Shown: piece after piece, positions 46,225-55,900 of the stretch
Layout: every line of letters starts with the position of its first letter
Position numbering within the stretch: position 1 is the stretch's first letter
NCBI RefSeq assembly: GCF_012927085.1
Contig: NZ_JABBFX010000002.1
Location: forward strand, 1,116,001 to 1,180,000
Direction of reading: 5' to 3'
Length of the DNA: 64,000 nt
DNA from: Ramlibacter agri
GTDB taxonomy: Bacteria > Pseudomonadota > Gammaproteobacteria > Burkholderiales > Burkholderiaceae_C
Program-made: the position numbers and the translations under genes
The notes under the pieces: model-generated
What the model saw: only the letters and a program-made list of their open reading frames with translations
Told to the model about the DNA's origin: nothing
The model's database searches: none

Positions 46225-47534
46225 GCAGTGCCCTCGCCATCGCCGCCGTCACGGCCTCGTTGAAGGACCTCCTCAACGACGGGCTGATGGACCACGACCT
46301 GTCCACCGTCGGCAGCTTCACGGTGACCGCGCAGCCGCCGGACCGCGTCACCACCGGCACCACCGAGAACAACCAGCTCAACCTGTTCCTCTACCAGGTC
46401 ACCGCCAACAGCGGCTGGCGCAACGTGGGCCTGCCTTCGCGCGACCGCGCCGGCGAGCGCCTCACCAACGCGCCGCTGGCGCTGGACCTGCACTACCTGC
46501 TGACCGCCTACGGGGCGCAGGACCTGAACGCCGAAGTCCTCCTGGGCTACGCGATGCAGGTGCTGCACGAGACCTCGGTCCTCACGCGCGCGCAGCTGCG
46601 CACGGCGCTCGGCTCGCCGCCGCCGGTCGATGGCTCGCTGCTGCCCGGCCCCTTCGGCTCGCTGTCGGCCGTCGACCTCGCCGACCAGGTGGAGATGATC
46701 AAGGTGACGCCGGTGTTCCTCGGCTCGGAGGACCTCTCCAAGCTGTGGACCGCGATGCAGGCTCGCTACCGGCCCTCGATGGCTTACCTGGTCTCCGTCG
46801 TCCTGATCCAGGCCCAGGGCCCGGCCCGCTCGGCATTGCCTGTCATCAAGCGCGGCCCGGCCGACCGCGGCGCGACTGCGCATGGCGCGCCGGCTCCGAC
46901 CCTCATCGGCGCACGGGCCGCGGCGACGCCCTTGCAACCCGCGCTGCGCCTGGGCGAGGACCTGCTGCTCTCGGGCACCAATCTCCTGAGCAACAGCACG
47001 CTGGCGGTGCGATTCGAGCAATCGCGGCTGGCCGTCGTGCAGACGCTGACGCCTTTGCCCATCGACGCCCAGCAACTCGGCGTGCACCTGCCCAGCATCG
47101 CCGAGGTTGCCAGCGGCATGGCGGACTGGGCGGTCGGCGTCTACGCGGTGTCGCTGACGATCAGCGATCCCGGCCAGCCTTCCTGGACGACCAACAGCGT
47201 GCCGATGGCGCTGTCGCCGCTGATCACCGTCAGTCCGCTCAATGCCGCTGCCGGCACGCTCAATCTCACGCTGACCTGCACGCCACGCCTGCGGACCTCG
47301 CAGGAGTCTTCCGTGCGGCTGCTGTTCGGGGATACCGAGGTGCTGCCGGCGACGGTCAACACCCCGGTCAATCCGGCGCTGCCGACGACGCTGACCTTCG
47401 CCGTGCCGGGCGTGGTGGCAGGCGACTACGTGCTGCGCCTGCGCGTCGAAGGCATCGACAGCCTGCCGGCCGTCTACACGGGTTCGCCACCGAGCTTCGA
47501 GTTCGACACGCAGCAAACGGTGCATGTGACATGA
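46221..47534 (+). CDS. eCIS tail terminator/cap protein (DUF4255, Pvc16-like)
   Basis: A 437-residue protein. Residues 1-190 match DUF4255/Pvc16_N, the cap that ends tube and sheath growth (ALAIAAVTASLKDLLNDGLM, NQLNLFLYQVTANSGWRNVG, LDLHYLLTAYGAQDLNAEVL). The rest is a beta-rich C-terminal part with Ig-like look (about 250-435), longer than in Afp16. It overlaps the AAA+ gene by 4 bases. Confidence 0.92.
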   Translation: MSSALAIAAVTASLKDLLNDGLMDHDLSTVGSFTVTAQPPDRVTTGTTENNQLNLFLYQVTANSGWRNVGLPSRDRAGERLTNAPLALDLHYLLTAYGAQDLNAEVLLGYAMQVLHETSVLTRAQLRTALGSPPPVDGSLLPGPFGSLSAVDLADQVEMIKVTPVFLGSEDLSKLWTAMQARYRPSMAYLVSVVLIQAQGPARSALPVIKRGPADRGATAHGAPAPTLIGARAAATPLQPALRLGEDLLLSGTNLLSNSTLAVRFEQSRLAVVQTLTPLPIDAQQLGVHLPSIAEVASGMADWAVGVYAVSLTISDPGQPSWTTNSVPMALSPLITVSPLNAAAGTLNLTLTCTPRLRTSQESSVRLLFGDTEVLPATVNTPVNPALPTTLTFAVPGVVAGDYVLRLRVEGIDSLPAVYTGSPPSFEFDTQQTVHVT

Positions 47535-49654
47535 GCGCCGAAACCTGGGTCGAAGACAACAACCGCTACCTGGCGGCCTCGCTGAAGTGGCTGCGCATGC
47601 GGCTGCAGCAGCTTGCCCCCGCACCGGCGGCTGCGCCGGCTCCCATGGCGGTGGTACCCGTCGCCGCCGCAGCGCCTGCGGCCACGGGCCCGCGCTCCTG
47701 GTTCCCGCCGCGGACGCCCGCCGCGGCGGCGGCCGCCGCGGCGGGCGTCGAGCCCGTGGCTTTGCTGTCCGGCCAGTCGCAGGCCGACGTGCTGAAGCAG
47801 GCCGCCGAGGACCGCGAAACCGCAGCCGCCAGTGACCCGCCGCCCGCGCTGGTGCTGCTTGCGCAGCGCTTCCGGCTGACCGCCTTCGAGCGCGACACAT
47901 TGCTGCTATGCGCCGCCCCGGAGTTCGATCCGGCGCTGGCCCCGCTCCTTGCCGCCGCGCAAGGACACCCATCGCGCAGCGCGCCCACGTTCGCGCTGGC
48001 GCTGCAGGCCTTCGAGGCGCTGGACGAGCGCGCCTGGGACGCCCTGTCGCCCCAACGTCCCCTGCGCTACGCGCGCCTGCTGGAAATCACGCAAGCGGGC
48101 GCCACGCCGCTGACTGCGAGTGCGCTGCGTGCCGACGAGCGCATCGTCAACTACCTCAAGGGCCTCAACGTGCTCGACGAGCGGCTGGCGGCACTGATGA
48201 AGCCGGCCAGTGGACCGCCGCCCGTGCTCGCGGCCTCGCAGCAGGCCACCGCCGACGAGATCCTGCGCCGGCTGGGCATCACCGCCAGCGAATCCACGGT
48301 GCCGCTGGTGCAGTTGCTGGGCCCGGACGCCCGCAGCAAGTTCGCTGTCGCCCGCCAGGTCTGCAGCGCGCTCGATCGCCAGCTCTTTCGCCTGAACGCA
48401 GACGCGCTCCCGACGCAGCGCGCAGAGCTGGAGACGCTCGCACGCCTGTGGCAGCGCGAATGCGTGCTGTTGCCCGTCGCTCTCTACATCGACGCGGAGC
48501 AGATCGATGGCGGCCGCTCCGAGCCCGCCCTGGCTTTCGAGACCTTCGTGGGCCGCGAACTCGGACTGGGGTTCGCCGGCCGGCGCGAAGCCCCGACGCG
48601 CGCCGCCGCCGCCAGCCTGGAGATCGAGGTCGACAAGCCGACCGGCGTGGAGCAACACGATGCCTGGCGCGAAGCCTTGCACGGCACGCTGGCCGACGAC
48701 GAGGCGGAAGCGACGGCGCGGCTGCTGGCCGGCCAGTTCGACCTGGACCTCGACGAGATCCGCGTAACCGCCGCGCAGGCCGCCACGCCGGCGCCTGGCG
48801 TGAGCCCCGCCGCCACGGTGTGGGCCAGCTGCCGGGCGCTGGCGCAGCCCAGCCTCGACCAGCTCGCGCAACGCATCGAGCCCAAGGCCACCTGGGACGA
48901 GCTGGTGCTGTCCGACGAATCCCTGCGCCTGTTGCGGCAGATCGCCGCCCAGGTGCGCGAGCGCTACCGGGTCTACGAGGAATGGGGCTACGGGCGGCGC
49001 ATGACGCGCGGCCTGGGCATCAACGCGCTGTTCGCCGGCGAGAGCGGCACCGGCAAGACCATGGCCGCGGAGGTCATTGCCAACGAGCTGCAGCTGCACC
49101 TGTACCGCATCGACCTGTCCGCTGTGGTCAGCAAGTACATCGGCGAGACCGAGAAGAACCTGCGCAAGCTGTTCGACGCCGCCGAACAGGGCGGCGCGAT
49201 CCTGTTCTTCGACGAAGCCGATGCGCTGTTCGGCAAGCGCAGCGAGGTGAAGGACAGCCACGACCGCTACGCCAACATCGAGATCAACTACCTGCTGCAA
49301 CGCATGGAGGCGTTCAGCGGCCTGGCCATCCTGGCCACCAACATGAAGAGCGCGCTGGACCCGGCCTTCATGCGGCGGCTGCGCTTCATCGTCAACTTCC
49401 CCTTCCCGGGCCCCACCGAGCGCCGGCAGATGTGGCAGAAGGCGCTGCCGCCCGAAGTGCCGCAGGAGGACGTGGACACGGCGCGGCTCGCGCGATTCAA
49501 CGTGTCGGGCGGCAACATCCACAGCATCGCGCTGAACGCCGCCTTCATGGCGGCGCAGCGCGGCTCCGCCGTCAGCCAGGCCATGCTGCTGGCGGCGGTG
49601 CGCAACGAGCTGCGCAAGCTGGACAAGCCGGTCAACGAGGCGGAATTCCGGTGA
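47531..49654 (+). CDS. eCIS AAA+ ATPase (Afp15/Pvc15-like)
   Basis: A 707-residue ATPase. The N-terminal part (about 1-450) is Ala/Pro-rich and then helical, with a degenerate first AAA-like fold (LVQLLGPDARSKFAVARQV). The C-terminal AAA+ domain has Walker A GESGTGKT (503-510), Walker B ILFFDEADALFGKR (about 556-569), sensor 1 LAILATNMKSALDPAFM and the Arg finger in MRRLRFIVNFPFPG. Afp15-type ATPases are needed for particle assembly and have been suggested to act in loading or disassembly. It overlaps its neighbours on both sides. Confidence 0.95.
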   Translation: MSAETWVEDNNRYLAASLKWLRMRLQQLAPAPAAAPAPMAVVPVAAAAPAATGPRSWFPPRTPAAAAAAAAGVEPVALLSGQSQADVLKQAAEDRETAAASDPPPALVLLAQRFRLTAFERDTLLLCAAPEFDPALAPLLAAAQGHPSRSAPTFALALQAFEALDERAWDALSPQRPLRYARLLEITQAGATPLTASALRADERIVNYLKGLNVLDERLAALMKPASGPPPVLAASQQATADEILRRLGITASESTVPLVQLLGPDARSKFAVARQVCSALDRQLFRLNADALPTQRAELETLARLWQRECVLLPVALYIDAEQIDGGRSEPALAFETFVGRELGLGFAGRREAPTRAAAASLEIEVDKPTGVEQHDAWREALHGTLADDEAEATARLLAGQFDLDLDEIRVTAAQAATPAPGVSPAATVWASCRALAQPSLDQLAQRIEPKATWDELVLSDESLRLLRQIAAQVRERYRVYEEWGYGRRMTRGLGINALFAGESGTGKTMAAEVIANELQLHLYRIDLSAVVSKYIGETEKNLRKLFDAAEQGGAILFFDEADALFGKRSEVKDSHDRYANIEINYLLQRMEAFSGLAILATNMKSALDPAFMRRLRFIVNFPFPGPTERRQMWQKALPPEVPQEDVDTARLARFNVSGGNIHSIALNAAFMAAQRGSAVSQAMLLAAVRNELRKLDKPVNEAEFR

Positions 49655-49914
49655 AGGCCGAACGCCCCGTCGCCCTGCACATCGAGCGCCTGGTGCTCGA
49701 GGGCCTGGGCTTCACGCCGGCGCAGGGCGCGCTGGTGCAGCGGGCGATGGAACGCGAGCTCACCCGCCTCGCGGCACGCCCGGGCCCCTGGCAGGCCGGG
49801 GCCCAGCGCGTGGCCGCTGCGCCGGCATTGCGCCTGGCCGGGCCGCCGCAGCCCGCGCGCGTGGGCCGCGAACTGGCACGCAGCCTGTTCGCGACCTTGC
49901 GGGGCGCCCCATGA
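49651..49914 (+). CDS. Small conserved eCIS protein upstream of the DUF4157 giant
   Basis: An 87-residue protein starting at GTG 49651, overlapping the AAA+ stop (GTGA). It has a hydrophobic N-terminal motif (VALHIERLVLEGLGF) and a C-terminal RVGRELARSLFATL. Similar short frames sit before DUF4157 genes in other eCIS clusters. It may be an adaptor or chaperone for the DUF4157 proteins, a suggestion based on position alone. Confidence 0.75.
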   Translation: MKAERPVALHIERLVLEGLGFTPAQGALVQRAMERELTRLAARPGPWQAGAQRVAAAPALRLAGPPQPARVGRELARSLFATLRGAP

Positions 49915-52900
49915 GCCAGCGCGCGCTTGCCCCGGCCAAGCCGGCGCCGGTGCTGCGGCCGGTGCCGGTCGCGGTGCGGCAGCAGGCCCAGGAAGCAGCG
50001 CTGCAGGCCGAGGAACGCGAGAGCGCCGCCAACGCGCCCTTCCCCCACGGCGGCCTGCCCTTCACCGCGCTCGACCCGCGCCCGCCCGGCCGGAACATTG
50101 CCGATGCCGACCTGGCCCGCATGCTCGTCACGCGCCTGCTGCTGGACGAACTGGCCCCGCGGCTCGGGCTGGACCCCGCGCGCATTCGCATCGAGGTGAA
50201 CGCGGGCGCCGAGGCACGCGTCAATGCCGCCGGCGCCAGCGGCCTGCAGGAAGGCGCGACCATCTACCTGCACCCGGCCCGCTTCCGGCCGCAGGACCCG
50301 CAGGGCCGCTACCTGCTGGCGCACGAGGCGGTGCACGCCGCCCAGCGCGGGCTGGGCGGAGCGGTCCGGGTGGAGGAAGCGGAACGCGAGGCCGCCGAAC
50401 TGGGGCAGGCCTTCGCGCAAAAGCGGGCGCTGCGACGCCCGCAGCAGCCCCTGGGCCTGGCACCGGCCGCGGACAGCGGCGAAGAAGCGCCGCCAGTCAC
50501 GGTGGACGATTCGATCCAGCTGGTGAGCACCAGCGTGGTGGCCGAGAGCCGCTCGCGCGAGATCTCGGAAATCCGCAAGTCGCTGGCCGGCCTGTGGATC
50601 TCGGATGGCGACGTCTTCGACGTGCTGCGCATCCTGGACAGCGTGCCCTTTGCCGTCGCCAGCGCGATCGTGCGCAGCCTGGACGAAGGCGATCGCTACG
50701 GCCTGGCCGACAACATCAACCCGCCGCACGTGTACCAGAACCGCCGCTCGGTGCTGGTGTGCTACTACCACACGCTCGACGACAACCGCCTGCAGGATGC
50801 GGTGGACCTCAAGGTGTTCCGCGCCCTGCCCATCTCCGGCATGTCGACCGAGGAGACCGAAGCGGCCGCCTGGACGCTGCGGCACCTGCAGGACAAGCAA
50901 CGGCAGGAACTGCTCGAATCGGACAACGGGCCGGCGATCAAGCGCATCATCTCGGCGCCGCAGCCCTCGGCCGAGGAACTGCGGCGCATCCAGAAGGACG
51001 CCACCGAAGCCGCCGCCAGCGAGGCGGCGCTGGCGGAGAAGCGCAGGGCCATCCTCGCGCACAAGACAGACCCGGCGGCCAACACACTCCTGCAGCAGGT
51101 GCGCAGCCTGCTGGCGCCGCCGTCCTCGGACAACAGTGACCAGCAGCCCGCCGGCCAGCTCGCCATCCAGGCGCTGGACCTGCTGGATGGCGCGCGCGGG
51201 AACGAGTCGCTGTTCCTCTACGTCGCCGAGCAGATGGAGCTGGAGACGCTGGTCGACCAGCTGCTGGACCTGCTGCCCGCCGACAGCTACTTCGACAAGC
51301 CAAGCCATTCGGCGACGCTCATCGCGCTGGTGCGCTCGCGCCTGCCGTACAAGAACGAGAAACTGGTCGAAAGCCTGTTGTCCTATGGCCTCTTCGATTG
51401 GGCCATCCGCGATTACGAGGCGCTGTTCGCGTACAAGCTGCTCAAGCTGATGCCGCTGGCGCAGCAGTACAAGTTCCGCCTGCGCGACAGCGGCAAGTGG
51501 TACCTGCGGCTGCTGGAGAACCTGCCCGACGACCAGCGCTATCCCGGCCTGGAGATCCGCGTCGCCGAAAGCCAGCGCGAGCTGGACGAGATGAAGGCGA
51601 AGTACCAGGCCTTGAAGCCGGACGACGCAGGCGGCCTTGGCGTGGAGGAAGTCAAGGAGAACGGCGAGACCAGGCTGTTCTTCAACGCCTCGCAGCTCTA
51701 CGAAGCAAAGCTCGAAAAAGACCCGGGCGCCAAGACCACGCTGGCTGCGCTGCTCACCGACTTCAAGGAGAACAAGAAGGAGGCCACGGAGCTTTACAAG
51801 GAGCTGGTGCTGCTGGGCGGCTCCTCGCTGGAGAAGGGCAAGGAAACGCCGGGCGACGAGTTGCTGCGCGCCTCCATCATCCACGAGCTCGATGGCCTGG
51901 GCTACATCGACCGCCTGTTCGGGGACCTGAAGGACAGCTTCCTCTTCGCCGAGGAAAACCGCATCAGCACGGTCAAGATCATGCTGGCCCGCGACCCGGC
52001 GCGTGCGCAGGCGCATGCACGCGAGCTGGTTAGCCGCAGCTTCACCGACTGGATGGTCACCGACAAGGAAGCCTACCTCGCCTACCTGTGCGTGAAGGCG
52101 CTGCCGGCCGACGAGCGCGAGGCTTTCGTGCGCGACAACGCCACGGAGTGGGAGCGCATCCAGGGCGAGATGAGCGAGTCCATGCGGCAGTCGCGGGACC
52201 TCAATCTCTATATCGGCGACAAGGCCGGTACCGACCGCGGATCGGTGCTGGGGCAGCTGGCCGAGTCGGCGACCTGGACGGAGCCGAACGCCGCGCTGCT
52301 GGGCGACCTGGTGCGCATGGCCATCGCGATGACCGAGCACCGCTTCGCCTTCGAGCGCTCGCAGGAATTCAAGGCGATCGAGAAGCCGAAGCTGCAGCCG
52401 CTGGTCGAGAAGTACCGCCTGTGGGACCCGCAGAAGCGGCCCGAATACAAGGCGGACATCCTGCAGGGCACGCGCTGGTACGAGGAAGGCATCTTTTCGG
52501 ACCTGCGCACCTTGTGGTCCGGCCTGGTCACGCTGTGGAACCTGGACGTCCTCTTCATCGAGAACAAGATCGGCCTCAAGGTCGACCTGAACGACGTCCA
52601 GAGCTTCAAGGGCGGCGACCTCGGCGGCGCCCGCCTGGGCGACCCGAAGAAGCAGGGCGCCAGCGCGACGCCGCCCGGGCCGGACGCCAACAAGCTCACC
52701 TTGCTGGTCGGCACCGACATGAAGTCGGCGGAACTGATCCTGCCGGAGCTGCTGATCGACTCGGCGAACGTGCAGCTCGCCAGTACCACGCTGCAATCGG
52801 GCGCGATCAACCTCAAGGGCTTGCACATCCACGCGGCCTACGACCAGGAAGACCTGGGCCAGCCGACGCAGGCGCACGTCTCGCTGCAATCGGTGGAAGC

Positions 52901-55900
52901 CAACGACGTGCTGATCGCCAAGAGCAACAGCATGATCACGGTGACCCGGCTCGCCGTCAGCATGCTGCGGCTGGCGGCCGGCACCATCGACACGGTCACC
53001 GGCGGCACCAAGGAACGCCAGGGACGCTCCGTGCCCTTCCCGCTGCTGGTGGTGCCGCTGCTGGCCATGTTCGTGCTGCTGGCATTGCCGATCTACCTGT
53101 ACAAGAAGATCGCCGGCTGGGTCAGCGAGGGCCTGGAGTCCAATCCCGCGGAGAAGTTTGCCGGCGACGTCGCGACCCGCACCAAGGCCATCGACTTCAG
53201 CTTCGACAGCCTGGACGTCGACAGCATCACCACCAGTGGCGGCCAGCATGTGGGCCACGTCGGCGTGCGCGACTTCGCCGTGCGCCTTGGCTTGAACAAG
53301 GCCACCCGCCTGCGCGCGGAGCTGGCCTCCATCGCCCAGCGCCTGAAGGCGCTGGAGGGCCAGCCGCAGGCCGGCGAGGCGGTCGCCAAGCTGAAGGCCC
53401 GCCAGGCCGTGCTCGTGGGCCAGCAGCAGCAGGTGGAGAAGGACGAACAGGAGTACCTGCAGATCCAGCAGCAGATCCTGGCCGGCGGCCTCTCCGCGGA
53501 GCAGCAGGCGAGCTTGCAGAAGCGCCTGAATGCGCTGGATTTCGAGGACAAGGGCGGCGCCTTCATCGACATCGGCTCGGTCGACGCCTCGGACGTGCGC
53601 GGTACCGTGACCAGCGAGGAGCCCATCCACCTCTCGGGCATCCATGGCGAAGGCGGCAGCGCCGTGCTGACGCAGATGGTCGCGCTGCCGACGGCGACGG
53701 CGGCGGAGCTGTCGCGCCGCTCGGGCGCGGGCGAGCGTCCCGCCGCGCCGCTGAGCGGCCAGGACGGCACGGTGTCGCTCGAGATCGACACCGTGCACAC
53801 CGGCAGGATCTCCTTCGGCGGCGGCCTGCAGACCGTGGAAGACATCGACCAGAAGATCAAGGACCTCGAGCCGCTGAAGGCCAAGGAGGAAGTCGCCCCG
53901 CTCCTCGACAGCCTGCACACGCTGCGCGGCCTGGCCGAACGCTACGAGCTGATGCTGCGCCACGGCGTGTCGGCGCTCAGCGGCCCGCAGCTGGAAGAGT
54001 TCCGGGTCTTGCGCGAACAGCTGCGCGCGAAGGCCAGCCTGGTCGCCCAGTCCATCGACCTCACGCACGCGAAGATCGATGTCGACGTCGCCACCGGCCG
54101 CATCGGCGTGGGCGCCGAAGCCGTGCGGCTGGCCGGCGTGCAGCTTCCCGACAAGGGGATCGACATCGACGAGGTCGTCGCGCGCGGCCTGGGCGTGGGC
54201 GCCCTGCCCGCCGGCGGCCTGCTGAAGTGGGGAGAATGGAAGAAGAACCTGCAGGACGCCGACGGCAAGGTCGACGAACTCACCGTTTCCGGCGTGCGCA
54301 GCAAGTACCACGGCCTGCTGTTCGAGAAAGCGACCTTGACCGGCGCCTACGCCAGGATGAAGGACCGCGGCGACGTGCTCGAGGCGGGCCTGAAGAAGCT
54401 GACGGTGGAAGGCCTGGGCGTCGCGCCGCGCATCGGCCTCCTGAACCAGCGTCTCGCGGGCCTGCAGGAAAAGGCGAAGCTGGCCGACGACAAGCAGAAG
54501 CCGGTGATCGAGGCTGAGGTCACCAAGCTCGCCGGCAAGATCGCCGAACTGCAGGCCTTGCAGGACGCGCGCGTCGCGGCCTACCGCCGCCTCGAAGCGG
54601 CCAAGACGCCGGAAGACATCGAGGCGGCCAAGGACGCGGTCGCCGAATCCGACACCGCGATCGCCCTCGGCCTGGCGCAATACGGCGCGTCGAGCGCCGA
54701 GCTGGACGACTTCGGCGTCAAGGTGACCGGCGCCGGCGACGTGGTGACCGACATGCTCGGCTCCGGCCTGGACGTCGACCGCATCCTCAAGCGCGGCGTG
54801 CGGGTCCAGGGCACGGGGCCGGACAACCGCGTGCTGCGCCGCCTGAAGGTCAGCGGCGCCAATGCCAAGGACGACCAGGCTGACAGCAGCTACGTCGGCA
54901 AGGGCGACTTCGAGCTCGGGGAGACGAAGCTGAACCTGCACGCGCAGCGCGTCGGGGACTCGGCCTTCATCGACCTCGACCAGTTCGGCATCGCCTCCCT
55001 CACGCTCGCGCAGATGCTGTTCACCACCGACGAGGCCGGCGTCGGCTTCCAGGTGGGTTCCACCGGCAAGAGCAGCATCGAGGACGTGAGCCTGAGCGGC
55101 AAGGTGCGGCTGGACAAGAAGCCCAAGGTCGAAGGCGAAGGCAAGTTCCCGCAGGATTTCCGCTTCGCGCATGCCGAGATCACGGACCTCCACGTCGGTG
55201 CGATCCGCGCCGACGGCCTCAGCTACGCCAGCATCCCGGACCAGATCGAGGTGCGCATCAAGTCCGGCTCCGTCGAAGGCGTGTGGGCGCAGGGCGTCTC
55301 CATCGATTTTCCGGAGGACGGGGGCAAGACGTCCATCCTCGGCTCGGCCGGCATCGACAAGATCAGCGATGTCGACATGTCCGCGGCGCTCGCCGACGGC
55401 ATGGTCCGCCATGCCGACGGGCGCATCAGCGGCAAGAAGCTGCAGTTGGACTTCCTGAAGGAAGGCGAGCTCCAGGCAACCATCGGCGACCTGAACGCCA
55501 ACGCCTTCTCGCTGCGCGGGCCGGATGGCTGGGCGCGCTTCGACCTGAACCACCTGTCCGGGAAGATCGGCATCAAGGGCGGCAACTACGCGCTGAAGGA
55601 CGTGCACCTGGGCAGCCTCTCGGTCAAGGGCATCGACTGGGCGGTGGGCGAGAAGGGCCGCGTGAAGGCCGACAAGCCCGCGACCCTGGCCAACCTGCGC
55701 GTCACCGCGGACATCGCCACCGAGCAGGTCCCGGACAAGGACGCCAAGCCCGCCGCCGACGGCACGCCGGCGAAGAAGACCCAGCTGCAGAAGGTGAAGG
55801 TCAAGGACTTCCACATCGACACCATCCAGGCGGAACACCTGATCTACCAGGACGACAAGGTGAAGGTGGAGATCAAGCCCTTCGACCCGGCGACCGATGC

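Noticed and set aside
48040..49522. Type VI secretion ClpV as an alternative for the AAA+ ATPase
   Set aside because: It has a single good AAA+ domain and lies in a DUF4255/DUF4157 cluster without TssBC, TssJLM or TssK, so an Afp15-type ATPase fits better.
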